DNA of 64,000 nucleotides, taken from NCBI GenBank assembly GCA_038106145.1, contig JAYODD010000009.1, forward strand, positions 54,775 to 118,774. The letters are read 5' to 3'. Within the stretch, counting starts at the first letter, position 1; each line of letters starts with the position of its first letter. Below the pieces are notes generated by a model that did no database searches, had not been told where the DNA came from, and saw only the letters and a program-made list of their open reading frames with translations. The stretch comes from JBFJKD01 sp038106145. GTDB taxonomy: Bacteria; Pseudomonadota; Gammaproteobacteria; Pseudomonadales; Porticoccaceae. Positions 1-8,282 of this stretch are shown piece after piece. The position numbers and the translations under genes were made by a program.

Positions 1-203
1 TCGCGCGTCAGCTGGGTGCGGGAACGAATGCCGACAAAATGTACGCCTTTGATTTTTTCCAGCAGTGCCTCTTCCGGCAATGCGGTTTTCAGATACTCCA
101 CTTCGCCGTACCCTGCCGCCGCGAACGTGTCGCGGGCGGACGTGCTAACCCCCTCCAGCAAGAGAATGCGAATCTTCGATTTATCAAGGGACAAACTTGC
201 CAT
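1..203 (-). CDS. serA: D-3-phosphoglycerate dehydrogenase, N-terminal part (cut by window edge)
   Basis: The first 67 codons are present and the rest lies beyond the left edge. The protein begins MASLSLDKSKIRILLLEG and continues with an alternating helix-strand pattern ending HFVGIRSRTQLT. This matches the start of E. coli-type SerA, which oxidises 3-phosphoglycerate to 3-phosphohydroxypyruvate in the first step of serine synthesis. The ATG is at 203. It diverges from the D-2-hydroxyglutarate dehydrogenase gene at 291. In pseudomonads the same pair is divergent, and that enzyme recycles the 2-hydroxyglutarate SerA makes when it uses 2-oxoglutarate as hydride acceptor. A second, different serA lies at 51882-53051. 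Confidence 0.88.
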   Translation of the reverse strand, partial: MASLSLDKSKIRILLLEGVSTSARDTFAAAGYGEVEYLKTALPEEALLEKIKGVHFVGIRSRTQLTR

Positions 204-239
204 GGGATGGAAACTCTCAGCGCGCGGAAAAAAAGGGTC

Positions 240-255
240 GCTATGATACCATAGC
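240..255. promoter_or_regulatory. Inverted repeat in the divergent serA / D2HGDH promoter region
   Basis: GCTATG-ATAC-CATAGC is a perfect 6-bp inverted repeat with a 4-bp spacer, lying between the two divergent starts (203 and 291). It contains a TATGAT hexamer that could serve as a -10 element. It may be an operator for a shared regulator. This is inference from position and symmetry; no binding protein is identified. Confidence 0.35.
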
Positions 256-290
256 GGCCTGTGATCCTTCCTGCCGAGACCCCCGCGACG

Positions 291-1706
291 ATGAATGAAA
301 CTGCTTCGCTTCAATCGCACCTGTCCCAATCGCAGCTGACCCAGCTAGCCGCCATCGTCGGCGAGCGCTACGTACTCACCGACCCCGATAGTTTGCAAAA
401 ATACGGCGTCGACCGCACCAGCGTATGGCAACCGAATCCCTGTGCGGTGGTTCTGCCCCACAGTACCGCGCAGGTGCAGGCGGTTGTACAAATGGCAAAT
501 CAGGAGCGACTGGCGGTAGTACCGTCCGGCGGGCGCACCGGACTGAGCGGCGGCGCGGTAGCGTGCAACGGGGAGCTGGTGCTCGCCCTGGATCGCATGA
601 ACCACATTATGGATTGCAATCCGGTCGATCAAACCGTGACCTGCCAGGCGGGTGTGATCACCGAACAACTGCAGCGCTTTGCCGCGGATCAACATTTATT
701 CTACCCGGTGGATTTTGCTTCCGCAGGATCCAGCCAGATCGGCGGCAATATCGCCACCAACGCCGGCGGCATTCGCGTTATCCGCTACGGCATGACCCGC
801 GACTGGGTGCGCGGCCTGACCGTGGTCACCGGCAACGGTGAACTGCTGACCCTCAATAAAGGACTGATCAAAAATAATACGGGCTATGACTTTCGGCATC
901 TTTTTATCGGTTCCGAAGGCACCCTGGGGATTATCTGCGAAGCGACCCTGGCGCTACTGCCACCGCCAACGGATACCCGCGTGATGGTCCTGGGTGTCTC
1001 CAGCTTTCCCGCAATCATGGACGTGTTGCGCACCTTCAATCGCGCCGTAACGCTAACCGCCTTTGAATTTTTGTCGGACCTCGCACTGCAAAAGGTCATG
1101 GCTCACCAACAACTGGCGGCCCCTTTTGACAGCCGTGCGCCCTTTTATGCAGTGCTGGAATTTGAGCACCCGGATGCAAACGCCCTCGATACAGCCATGA
1201 CGTCTTTCGAGCACTGTGTTGAACAGGGCTGGGTGACGGACGGCGTGGTCAGTCAGAGCCTGACGCAAGCCAAAAATCTGTGGCGACTACGGGAAGATAT
1301 TTCCGAAACGTTATCGTTTTCCAAACCCTACAAAAATGATATTTCAGTTTGTGTGTCGCGGATGCCGGCTTTTTTACAGGAGGTGGACACGCTGGCGGCA
1401 CACAGCTACCCAGATTTTGAGGTTGTCTGGTACGGTCATATTGGCGACGGCAACCTGCACCTTAATATTCTCAAACCGGAAGCGCTCACCGTCGAGGAAT
1501 TTACCGAACGCTGCTCGGGGGTGAGCGAGCAGGTTTCCGCGCTCGTGGAAAAATATGACGGCAGTATTTCCGCGGAACACGGCGTGGGACTACTGAAAAA
1601 ACATTATCTGGGATATACCCGCAGCACGGCGGAAATTGCGATCATGGGGCAATTGAAACGCATCTTTGATCCCAACGGGTTGATGAACCCGGGTAAAATG
1701 GTCTGA
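291..1706 (+). CDS. FAD-binding oxidoreductase, D-2-hydroxyglutarate dehydrogenase type
   Basis: A 471-residue flavoprotein of the FAD_binding_4 / FAD-oxidase_C family. It carries the FAD-loop signature PSGGRTGLSGGA (about residues 79-90), the GSSQIGGNIATNAGG stretch, and the C-terminal GHIGDGNLHLN and EHGVG motifs (about 382-392 and 429-433) that carry metal and substrate ligands in this family. It probably oxidises D-2-hydroxyglutarate to 2-oxoglutarate, passing electrons to a flavoprotein or quinone acceptor. ATG 291 is preferred over the in-frame GTG at 261 because it gives the usual N-terminus. Divergence from serA supports the assignment: SerA side activity produces the substrate. D-lactate or glycolate dehydrogenase are the alternatives. 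Confidence 0.85.
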   Translation: MNETASLQSHLSQSQLTQLAAIVGERYVLTDPDSLQKYGVDRTSVWQPNPCAVVLPHSTAQVQAVVQMANQERLAVVPSGGRTGLSGGAVACNGELVLALDRMNHIMDCNPVDQTVTCQAGVITEQLQRFAADQHLFYPVDFASAGSSQIGGNIATNAGGIRVIRYGMTRDWVRGLTVVTGNGELLTLNKGLIKNNTGYDFRHLFIGSEGTLGIICEATLALLPPPTDTRVMVLGVSSFPAIMDVLRTFNRAVTLTAFEFLSDLALQKVMAHQQLAAPFDSRAPFYAVLEFEHPDANALDTAMTSFEHCVEQGWVTDGVVSQSLTQAKNLWRLREDISETLSFSKPYKNDISVCVSRMPAFLQEVDTLAAHSYPDFEVVWYGHIGDGNLHLNILKPEALTVEEFTERCSGVSEQVSALVEKYDGSISAEHGVGLLKKHYLGYTRSTAEIAIMGQLKRIFDPNGLMNPGKMV

Positions 1707-1755
1707 GATTCTTCCGCTCATTACTTTCTTCCCACCGGCCTGGGGGCGCGCAAAA

Positions 1756-2430
1756 ATGGATTACCAGCATCGTTATCTGGACGGCTCCGCCTGTGCGCTG
1801 CCGGTCGGCAAGGCCGTATGCGTCGGCCTGAATTATGCTGCTCACGTGGCGGAAATGAACAGCCAACGCAGCCAGGAACCACTGTTGTTTATCAAACCCA
1901 GCACCGCGCTATGTCATTTTTCCGATCCCATCGGCATTCCGCAGGGGCTCGGCGCCTGCCATTTCGAAACCGAAATGACCATTCTTATCGGCGAAACACT
2001 CCATCACTGCGACCCAGGCAGCGCGCAAACCGGGATTGCCGGAGTTGGCGTGGCCCTCGATCTGACGCTGCGGGACTTGCAGGACCAATTAAAACAGGCC
2101 GGCCAGCCCTGGGAAAAATCCAAGGGCTGGGATGGCGCCTGCCCGACGTCGCCGTTTTTAAAACCAGAAATGGTCCCAGACCTGCAGAATGTGCGCCTGC
2201 AATTACGCCAGAACGGTGAACTGAGACAGGACGGCAATACCGCTCAGATGTTGACCCCGGTGCTGGACCTGATTTGTTATATCAGTCAATTCTTTACCTT
2301 ACTGCCCGGCGACCTGGTACTCACTGGCACACCGGCAGGCGTCGGCCCGATCCGGCCGGGAGATCAACTGGAAGCGGAGCTGGTAGGCTTGCTCAAGGTC
2401 GGCACGGGTAGCATCAGCGCCCGCCGCTAG
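1756..2430 (+). CDS. Fumarylacetoacetate hydrolase family protein (YcgM/acylpyruvase-like)
   Basis: A single-domain FAH-family protein of 224 residues. It shows the family core VGLNYAAHVAEM near the N-terminus, PLLFIKPSTA, an acidic metal-binding ETEM segment (about residue 73), KGWDGACPTSPF and the C-terminal LTGTPAGVGP loop. Members hydrolyse C-C bonds of acylpyruvates or decarboxylate oxaloacetate using a divalent metal. It follows the D2HGDH gene after 49 bp in the same direction, so the two may be co-transcribed. Its 3' end overlaps the convergent gene downstream by 17 bp. The exact substrate cannot be read from sequence. Confidence 0.85.
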   Translation: MDYQHRYLDGSACALPVGKAVCVGLNYAAHVAEMNSQRSQEPLLFIKPSTALCHFSDPIGIPQGLGACHFETEMTILIGETLHHCDPGSAQTGIAGVGVALDLTLRDLQDQLKQAGQPWEKSKGWDGACPTSPFLKPEMVPDLQNVRLQLRQNGELRQDGNTAQMLTPVLDLICYISQFFTLLPGDLVLTGTPAGVGPIRPGDQLEAELVGLLKVGTGSISARR

Positions 2431-3466
2431 CTGGCGCTGGCGGGGTAATATGTCCCCACTGGATCATGTCAGTTATCGCGTCGAGAATGCTTGCGCGCAG
2501 CGGACGAAATTCGATGCCGAGGTCCCTGCATATTTTCTGGTTTGAAATGCGCATGGTCTTGCCGATATGGGAGCGAATAAAATCCCCGGCACCCTTCGGC
2601 TGTGTGTACGAAGCCAGTTTCATCAGCAGCGTCCCCGCGGCGCCACTCATATCGAGCTTCGGCAATTTATATTGCTGGTAACCCGACTCTCCCAGAAAAG
2701 TGATCAACTCGGCCATACTCATCCCACCACTGCAGGTGATGTAACGCCCCTGCGCGGCGGTCGACGTCAGCGCCAGGCGATGCGCTGTGGCAACATCCCG
2801 CACATCCACCATACAGAAATTTATCGCCATAATTCCCGGGTAGACGCCCGCCAGCATATCACTCAGAATTTTATTACTTTCGTTTAGCGCTGGCCCCAGC
2901 GACGGCCCGATTACCACACACGGATTAATGGCCACTAAATCAAAGGTGGCGTCGTGCTGTTTAAGGAATTTCCACGCCGCCTGCTCGGCCTGGGTCTTCG
3001 AATAAAAATAAGCGTTGCGTTTGAGGGACGATTTTTTGTTCCAGTCCTCTTCGCTAAATACTTTAGCGTCATCTGGTTCATCGGTAACGGCCGCCAGGGA
3101 AGATGTCAGCACGACTCTGCGTACCGACCCCGCCCTGTGCGCCGCGCGCAACACATTCAACGTGCCCTGCTCAGCGGGCTCGACCATTTCAGCCTGCGGA
3201 TTTTTGACTTTTAGCAAGTAAGGGCTGGCCGTGTGGATGACGTAATCACACCCCCTCACCGCCGCGTCGTAAGCATCGTCGTCCTGCAAACTTGCCGAAA
3301 ATAATTGCAATCGCTCCGCGGCGCCTGGAAGTTTTAGCAGCCATTCGTGCTTTGCGCCCAACGATCGCACCGTACCGTGAACGCGATAGCCATGCTCCAG
3401 CATCTCGCGCGCAATCTGTGCGCCGATAAAACCATTACAACCGGTTACACACACTTGCGCGGTCAA
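2414..3466 (-). CDS. NAD(P)-dependent epimerase/dehydratase, dihydroflavonol-4-reductase-like
   Basis: An extended SDR of about 350 residues with an N-terminal Rossmann motif TGCNGFIGAQI and the catalytic YxxxK seen as YFYSKTQAEQAAWKF. The segments VIHTASPY and INPCVVIGPSLGP are typical of the dihydroflavonol-reductase / cinnamoyl-CoA-reductase branch, whose bacterial members reduce aldehydes or ketones. The first in-frame start is a TTG at 3493; the TTG at 3466 has a GAGGA ribosome site 7 bp upstream and puts the Rossmann motif close to the N-terminus, so it is chosen. It is probably the last gene of the leftward run from 5984. It overlaps the convergent FAH gene by 17 bp. Confidence 0.8.
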   Translation of the reverse strand: MTAQVCVTGCNGFIGAQIAREMLEHGYRVHGTVRSLGAKHEWLLKLPGAAERLQLFSASLQDDDAYDAAVRGCDYVIHTASPYLLKVKNPQAEMVEPAEQGTLNVLRAAHRAGSVRRVVLTSSLAAVTDEPDDAKVFSEEDWNKKSSLKRNAYFYSKTQAEQAAWKFLKQHDATFDLVAINPCVVIGPSLGPALNESNKILSDMLAGVYPGIMAINFCMVDVRDVATAHRLALTSTAAQGRYITCSGGMSMAELITFLGESGYQQYKLPKLDMSGAAGTLLMKLASYTQPKGAGDFIRSHIGKTMRISNQKICRDLGIEFRPLRASILDAITDMIQWGHITPPAPASGGR

Positions 3467-3523
3467 ATTGATCGTCCTCGACTCAAGGCACAATCCGGCG
3501 GCCGGTGCGTGAAGTGGCCGCCA

Positions 3524-4390
3524 TTAACGCTGATCCGCCAAGAACGCTAAAGTCAGTTTGTTGAATTTTTCCGCATGCTCCCACTGCGCCCAGTGTCCGC
3601 ACTTGCTGAACACATGCAAATCCGCATCCGGAATGCCCCACAAAAACTTAAGCCCGTGATCGAGCGGCACAAAACGATCATCCCTGCCCCAAATAATCAA
3701 TGTACGCGCTTGCACCTCGGACATCCGCGCGCTGAAGTCGCTCACGATTTTCGGTGCGTTCGCGATACTTTTCATAAAGTTTTCGAGATGCTCTGGCTTG
3801 CGCATCATGTTCTCGTAGCGCCCCTGAATTAATTCGTCGCTCATTAAAGAGGGATCGTAAACAAACACCTGAATCATTTTTTTCAGCAGGTCCAAAGACG
3901 GATTCTGGTATAGCGCGACCAATAGCTTGATGCCTTCCAGCGGCATCGGGGAGAACAGGCTTTGACCGCCACCACCTGCGCCCATCAGCACCATTTTATC
4001 CAGGCGATCGGGATACGCTAACGCAAAACTGAGGGCCGTGGCGCCGCCCATTGAATTGCCCACCAGATGCGCCTTTTCAATGCCCAATTCATCCATCAGC
4101 CCTTTCACCGCTTCTGCGTTAAGGACGTCGCGCGGCTTGTCAGCCACTACGGTGTCGGACTTATTAAAGCCGGGGCAGTCCAGCAGAATGGTGCGATAGT
4201 GCGCCGCAAAGGCATCCACATTGCGGGAAAAGTTACTCCACCCTGCCGCGCCGGGTCCGCCACCGTGCAGCATAATGACCGTCTCTCCGCTACCCGCTTC
4301 GTTGTAGTGCAAATTCAGGCCAATGTTGTTGGCGCGAACCATGTTGCTGGTATTTTCTTCGGTTAATGTTGCCACTTGGGATATCTCCAT
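3524..4390 (-). CDS. Alpha/beta hydrolase, BphD/HsaD-like meta-cleavage-product (C-C) hydrolase
   Basis: A 288-residue hydrolase closely resembling biphenyl-pathway BphD. It has the oxyanion loop HGGGPGAAGWSN (about 42-53), the nucleophile elbow GNSMGG (Ser113), the acid GRDDRF (about Asp238) and the catalytic His in KCGHWAQWEHA (about His266). These correspond one-for-one to BphD Ser112, Asp237 and His265. Such enzymes cleave vinylogous 1,5-diketones made by ring-opening dioxygenases. ATG 4390 is chosen because BphD starts at a similar point; a GTG at 4414 and an ATG at 4342 are alternatives. No extradiol dioxygenase is in the window, so the substrate (biaryl, alkylbenzene or seco-steroid) is open. 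Confidence 0.85.
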   Translation of the reverse strand: MEISQVATLTEENTSNMVRANNIGLNLHYNEAGSGETVIMLHGGGPGAAGWSNFSRNVDAFAAHYRTILLDCPGFNKSDTVVADKPRDVLNAEAVKGLMDELGIEKAHLVGNSMGGATALSFALAYPDRLDKMVLMGAGGGGQSLFSPMPLEGIKLLVALYQNPSLDLLKKMIQVFVYDPSLMSDELIQGRYENMMRKPEHLENFMKSIANAPKIVSDFSARMSEVQARTLIIWGRDDRFVPLDHGLKFLWGIPDADLHVFSKCGHWAQWEHAEKFNKLTLAFLADQR

Positions 4391-4446
4391 TTTTAGTTCA
4401 AAAATCGGGGACACTTACATTCTCGATCAATAATCGGGCCCGCTTT

Positions 4447-5388
4447 TTACTCTTCCGGTTGTGGAGGCCCGGGGTTGTTATAATCCATAAGTAGCGTCGA
4501 CGGCACCGCGGCGATCAAATCTTCTACAGTAAACATACCGTCGTTATCGGTTTTTAACAGCGCCTTCGCTTCCACCGGCTCCGAGTAGATGGACACACGT
4601 CCTTTTTCGGCGTGAAAGATTTGACCGTTAATGCCGCTTGCCGCGTCGGCGCCGAGATAACAGACAAACGGCGCAATGTATTCAGGCCCCGGCATGGCAA
4701 TCAAACTTTCATAGCGCGCCCTGGAAATCAGGCCCGCTTCGTAACGCTTTTTCATACCCTCGATGACGCCCTGGTCCAGGGTCATACGGGTTGCCGCCAT
4801 AGGGCAAATGGCATTCGCGGTAACGCCGTAGCGACCCAGTTCCCGCGCCAGCGCACGCGTCAAGCTGACAATACCGCCTTTGGCGGCGGCGTAATTCGCC
4901 TGCCCCACACTGCCGCGCCAGGCGTCCGAAGAAAAATTAATAATCCGGCCCGAGCGCTGACCGCGCATCACCTTGCTGGCGTGATGACACATATTGTAGT
5001 GGCCCTTAAGGTGCACGCGAATAACCGTGTCCCAGTCGTCTTCCCCAAGGTTCCAGATCATGCGCTCGCGCAACACCCCCGCGCAATTCACCACTATATC
5101 GAGGCGACCAAAATCGGCGATGCACTGGCCGATAATATCGCTGGCCGCCTGGTATTCATCCACCGGCAACAAGCAGGCGCTGGCTGCCCCACCGGACGTC
5201 CTGATTTCTTCAGCCACCTGTTGTCCAGGGGTTCCCTCTATCTCACGCCCGCCGCGATCGGCGCCCGGATCGACCACCAATACACTGGCGCCCTGCTGCG
5301 CCAGCGCTAACGCGACTGCGCGACCGATACCGCGACCCGCACCGGTAACTACGGCGGCTTTGCCCGATAAATGTTGCGACGCAGTCAT
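4447..5388 (-). CDS. Short-chain dehydrogenase, multifunctional-enzyme/3-hydroxyacyl-CoA dehydrogenase-like
   Basis: A classical SDR core of about 250 residues with TGAGRGIGRA (cofactor loop), NCAGVLRERM, the Ser of NFSSDAW and catalytic YAAAKGG, plus a C-terminal extension of about 60 residues that makes it 313 aa. The long N-terminal insertion around ADRGGREIEGTPG and the LRERMIWNLGEDDWD segment are features of the SDRs related to the dehydrogenase domain of peroxisomal multifunctional enzyme type 2 and of steroid-side-chain degradation. A TGGAGG ribosome site precedes ATG 5388. It lies between the GNAT-like gene and the C-C hydrolase with gaps of about 60 bp, consistent with one operon. 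Confidence 0.83.
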   Translation of the reverse strand: MTASQHLSGKAAVVTGAGRGIGRAVALALAQQGASVLVVDPGADRGGREIEGTPGQQVAEEIRTSGGAASACLLPVDEYQAASDIIGQCIADFGRLDIVVNCAGVLRERMIWNLGEDDWDTVIRVHLKGHYNMCHHASKVMRGQRSGRIINFSSDAWRGSVGQANYAAAKGGIVSLTRALARELGRYGVTANAICPMAATRMTLDQGVIEGMKKRYEAGLISRARYESLIAMPGPEYIAPFVCYLGADAASGINGQIFHAEKGRVSIYSEPVEAKALLKTDNDGMFTVEDLIAAVPSTLLMDYNNPGPPQPEE

Positions 5389-5453
5389 TGCCTGCCTCCA
5401 GTGGTTCGGTTACCACAATCCGTAGCGATAGATGCTCGGGGAATATGCCAAAT

Positions 5454-5984
5454 TTAATCTTTGAATTTCGCGCCGTCGAACCAGGCGATGCGCAGATGCT
5501 CGCCCTTTTCATTGACCCCCATAAAGGTTCCGGCGGGGGAAACCCCCTGCCGACGTGCCTTTTGCAAAATGGGGCTTTCCGTGACCGTAAAGAACCCTTT
5601 GGCGGAGGTGTCCTCACCACTGACAAATCGCTGATTCAGGTATTGCCTTGATGTCCGTACCAGGTCTGTGCCGATATGTTTCTGGCGACAGCGGGCGGCG
5701 ACAAAATGGCGGTAATAGTACACCACGTTATTCAGTAGTCGCGGTACCGGCATCTTAACGGCAGTGGACACGCCGACAATATCTCCACTGGCATTTTCGC
5801 GACACACCGCCAGCACCTGCTGCACCCGTCGTGCCGCAAGATCCGGGTTGGGCAACGCCCCCTCGCGCTCCCAAAACGCACATATCTCCTCACTCAGTAC
5901 CGGCGATACATTTTGCCATACCACCTCTATCGCAAATTCCCCTTGCTCCACCCCTGCCATCGATTTACCCCTGTGCCCATTCAA
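5454..5984 (-). CDS. Uncharacterised GNAT-like protein, paralogue 1 of 3
   Basis: A 176-residue cytoplasmic protein not recognised as a named family. It is clearly related along its length to the proteins at 11772-12299 and 12390-12914. Shared blocks are (E)VVW..., LLNNVVYYYRHFVAA, the basic stretch CRQKHIGTDL, GEDTSAKGFF and a C-terminal FMGVNEKGEHLRIAWFDGA. The aromatic strand followed by an R/Q-x-x-G-I/M segment and a helix looks like the beta4 / pyrophosphate-loop region of GNAT acetyltransferases; this is inference. ATG 5984 has an AGGA ribosome site; ATG 5960 is possible. It is the first gene of a leftward run and diverges from the TetR gene, so the TetR operator at 6189 may control it too. 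Confidence 0.7.
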   Translation of the reverse strand: MNGHRGKSMAGVEQGEFAIEVVWQNVSPVLSEEICAFWEREGALPNPDLAARRVQQVLAVCRENASGDIVGVSTAVKMPVPRLLNNVVYYYRHFVAARCRQKHIGTDLVRTSRQYLNQRFVSGEDTSAKGFFTVTESPILQKARRQGVSPAGTFMGVNEKGEHLRIAWFDGAKFKD

Positions 5985-6188
5985 ATTATCCTGTTATTTG
6001 TTGGTATCGGTTATTCAGGTCCTGTTAGCCGACAGTCACACCCAACAGAGCGCGTCAATATATCACAGCCGCCGGAGGCGGACCGACACACCGCGGGTGG
6101 TTCGGCAAGGAGCGGAAACCGACCAAACTCGCCCTGGTCGCGCACCAGCCGGCCTGCAATTGCCCTCAACACCATCCAGCTTCTTGAC

Positions 6189-6208
6189 TAGAATGAATAT
6201 TCGTTCTA
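6189..6208. promoter_or_regulatory. Palindromic operator 1 upstream of the TetR gene
   Basis: TAGAATGAATATTCGTTCTA is a 20-bp palindrome with one mismatched pair, flanked by a further C/G pair. It lies just before the TetR start (6219) in the divergent region with the gene starting at 5984. An almost identical copy lies at 6854-6873. The position implies autoregulation and possible control of the leftward operon. Confidence 0.8.
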
Positions 6209-6218
6209 GCATCCATGC

Positions 6219-6833
6219 ATGGCACAAAACAGCCTTCCGATGGCCGAACCGCAAACCGTGGCCCCAGCGTCCCGCACAAATCCAGAACGGGTGTTGGACG
6301 TGGCGTTACAACTATTCTCCGAACGCGGTTTTTTTAACACGCCCGTACAGGATATCGCCCACGCAGCGGAAGTCAGTATCGGCTCTATTTACCACCATTT
6401 CGCCGACAAGGAAGGGATTGCCAGGGCGTTGTTTGACCACCTGGTGGCGCGCATGGGGAACGCCTTTGACGCTATTACAAACACTCACAGAACCGCCCAC
6501 GACCGATGTCGGGCAGTGATGGAACTGTTGTTTCAGCTTACCGAAGAAGAACCAGCGCTTATGGCTTATATGCTGCACGCGCAGCATCAGGAGTTTATGC
6601 CCGGACAAGCGCCGGTGTGTTCGTCGCGGCCATTCACACAGATGCGCGCCATGGTGGCTGCCGGCATGGAAACGGGTGAAATCAGGCCCATGGATTCACT
6701 GGTAGCGGCAACCGCCCTGTTTGGGGGCCCCCTGCGCATGATTTCTCTGCGCCTCGACAGGATTCTCGAAATCCCACTGCAACGTTACTCCAACCAGGTG
6801 TGGGAAGTATCCTGGCGCGCTATCGCCACTTGA
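6219..6833 (+). CDS. TetR/AcrR family transcriptional regulator
   Basis: A 204-residue repressor with an N-terminal TetR helix-turn-helix: RVLDVALQLFSERGFFNTPV, then IAHAAEVSIGSIYHHFADKEGIA (about residues 24-70), followed by an all-helical ligand-binding domain. ATG 6219 lies 10 bp after operator 1 with no clear ribosome site; ATG 6240 would still leave the HTH intact. It is flanked by two matching palindromes, one before its own start and one before the DsrE-like gene. It therefore probably controls itself and the downstream sulfur-carrier/methyltransferase/SDR genes. The inducer cannot be read from sequence; hydrocarbon or acyl-CoA intermediates fit the neighbourhood. Confidence 0.92.
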   Translation: MAQNSLPMAEPQTVAPASRTNPERVLDVALQLFSERGFFNTPVQDIAHAAEVSIGSIYHHFADKEGIARALFDHLVARMGNAFDAITNTHRTAHDRCRAVMELLFQLTEEEPALMAYMLHAQHQEFMPGQAPVCSSRPFTQMRAMVAAGMETGEIRPMDSLVAATALFGGPLRMISLRLDRILEIPLQRYSNQVWEVSWRAIAT

Positions 6834-6853
6834 AGAGTTATTTGGGCTACGAC

Positions 6854-6873
6854 TAGAACGAATATTCGTTCTA
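6854..6873. promoter_or_regulatory. Palindromic operator 2 upstream of the DsrE-like gene
   Basis: TAGAACGAATATTCGTTCTA is a perfect 20-bp palindrome between the TetR stop (6833) and the AAAGGAG ribosome site (6874-6880) of the DsrE-like gene. It differs from operator 1 at one base. Two near-identical palindromes on either side of a TetR gene strongly suggest its binding sites. Confidence 0.85.
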
Positions 6874-6885
6874 AAAGGAGATAAC

Positions 6886-7302
6886 ATGAAATCCATGGCC
6901 ATTGTCCTCCGCGACGACAGTTACGACAAAATTCTGACACCGCTATCCTTCGCCTATCTGCAGGCGGCCGAAGGCACCCAAGTGGATATGCTATTTGTAA
7001 ACTGGGCAGTAAGAGCACTCACCGAAGAGGGTGCCCGCGCACTCAAAGTGGACGGGCAGCACGCCGACCAGGACGGCTGGTTACGACAGCAAGTAGCCAA
7101 GGCTGGTCTACCTCCCGATATATACGACATTATCAAAGCCATCAAAAATACCGGCCATGTAAAACTCTACGCCTGCAGCCTGGCCGCGACGATTTTCGAT
7201 GTGAACAAAGATAATTTGATTCCGGAGGCGGAGGACATTGTAGGTGCCTCCTGGTTTCTCCACGAAAAGGCCGCCCAGGCCGATCACTACCAATACTTTT
7301 AA
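6886..7302 (+). CDS. DsrE/DsrF-like family protein
   Basis: A 138-residue soluble protein beginning MKSMAIVLRDDSYDKILTPL, with the alternating strand-helix layout of DsrE/F/H sulfur-relay proteins. A single conserved cysteine, Cys97 in KLYACSLAATIFDV, occupies the place of the active cysteine in the family. ATG 6886 has a strong AAAGGAG ribosome site directly after operator 2. The next gene encodes a TusA-like protein, the usual partner of DsrE proteins in persulfide transfer. The pair therefore probably forms a small sulfur-carrier module. No dsrAB or dsrC is present, so this is not the dissimilatory sulfite pathway. Confidence 0.82.
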   Translation: MKSMAIVLRDDSYDKILTPLSFAYLQAAEGTQVDMLFVNWAVRALTEEGARALKVDGQHADQDGWLRQQVAKAGLPPDIYDIIKAIKNTGHVKLYACSLAATIFDVNKDNLIPEAEDIVGASWFLHEKAAQADHYQYF

Positions 7303-7327
7303 GCAAACAACGATACTGGAGAACGGG

Positions 7328-7585
7328 ATGGCGAATGTTAAATATCAGCAAACCGTAGACACATCCGGCAAATGCTGCCCCCTGCCCATGGTCGAAACCA
7401 ACTCCGCGATTAACGCAATGCAACCCGGTCAGGTGCTGGAAATCATCGCCACTGACCCGGCAACCAGGTGGGATCTACCGTCCTGGTGCGAGCGCACGGG
7501 CAACACGATGCTCGAACACAGCGAAGTGGATGGAACGCTACGCTACTATATTCGCAAGGGCGGCACCCCGAGCGAGTCCGACTAA
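7328..7585 (+). CDS. TusA-family sulfurtransferase / sulfur carrier
   Basis: An 85-residue TusA-like protein. It has the CPxP signature as Cys17-Pro-Leu-Pro within SGKCCPLPMVETNSAI, the GQVLEIIATDPAT strand-loop, and a second Cys in the DLPSWCERTGN segment, as in the TusA fold. In such proteins the CPxP cysteine carries a persulfide. ATG 7328 is preferred because a GGAGAACGGG stretch lies just upstream; an in-frame open frame extends further 5' without a good start. It follows the DsrE-like gene by 25 bp and precedes a methyltransferase by 50 bp. A cytoplasmic sulfur carrier working with the DsrE-like protein is the likely role. Confidence 0.85.
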   Translation: MANVKYQQTVDTSGKCCPLPMVETNSAINAMQPGQVLEIIATDPATRWDLPSWCERTGNTMLEHSEVDGTLRYYIRKGGTPSESD

Positions 7586-7635
7586 CGCTGATCTATCCCG
7601 ACCCCGGCCAAACGGAATTTCGACGGAGTTTTATT

Positions 7636-8262
7636 ATGGCGGATCATTTTGCGGAGAAATCCCGGGACTGGGACGTTAATGATGTCGTAAAAGGCCTGTC
7701 TGCGACCATCGGTCCAGCGATAATTGACCACGTCGCGCTTACCACCGACATGGACGTGCTCGACTTCGGCGCGGGCACCGGTTTAATCAGCGCGCATATC
7801 GCACCGCGGGTAAACAAGATTGTGGCCGTAGATATATCTGCTGCGATGCTGGACAAACTGGCCGCCAAGGACGAGCTCAGGGGCAAGGTCGAAGTCGTTT
7901 GTCGGGACATCACGACCTCACCACTGGCACAACAGTTTGATCTGATTGTCAGCGCGATGGCGATGCATCACGTATCCGATACCAACCAACTTATACGGAC
8001 ATTTGCCAACCATTTAAAACCCGGCGGACAAATAGCTCTGGCAGATCTCGACACAGAGGATGGCACCTTTCATCCGCAGAATACGGCCGGCGTTTATCAT
8101 TCTGGCTTCGATAGAGCTGCGCTACAGCGGGTGTTGGAACAGCACGGCTTTGACGATATTTATTTTTTCACGCCACACTCCGTGGCTAAAAATAACAGGT
8201 TGTACCCGGTGTTCCTGGTAACCGCAACCAAACATTTCGCTACCTTTGGCTCGAGTCTATAA
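7636..8262 (+). CDS. Class I SAM-dependent methyltransferase
   Basis: A 208-residue methyltransferase with SAM motif I VLDFGAGTGLISAHI (about residues 40-54), the acidic VAVDIS at the end of strand 2, the VVCRDI and DLIVSAMAMHHV motifs, and LKPGGQIALADL. ATG 7636 follows a GGAG ribosome site. The family contains small-molecule methylases; the substrate is not evident. Its place between a TusA-like sulfur carrier and an SDR in a TetR-flanked operon raises the possibility that it methylates a sulfur-containing or hydroxylated intermediate. That idea is inference only. Confidence 0.85.
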   Translation: MADHFAEKSRDWDVNDVVKGLSATIGPAIIDHVALTTDMDVLDFGAGTGLISAHIAPRVNKIVAVDISAAMLDKLAAKDELRGKVEVVCRDITTSPLAQQFDLIVSAMAMHHVSDTNQLIRTFANHLKPGGQIALADLDTEDGTFHPQNTAGVYHSGFDRAALQRVLEQHGFDDIYFFTPHSVAKNNRLYPVFLVTATKHFATFGSSL

Positions 8263-8282
8263 CCTTCAACGGAGATCGGTCG

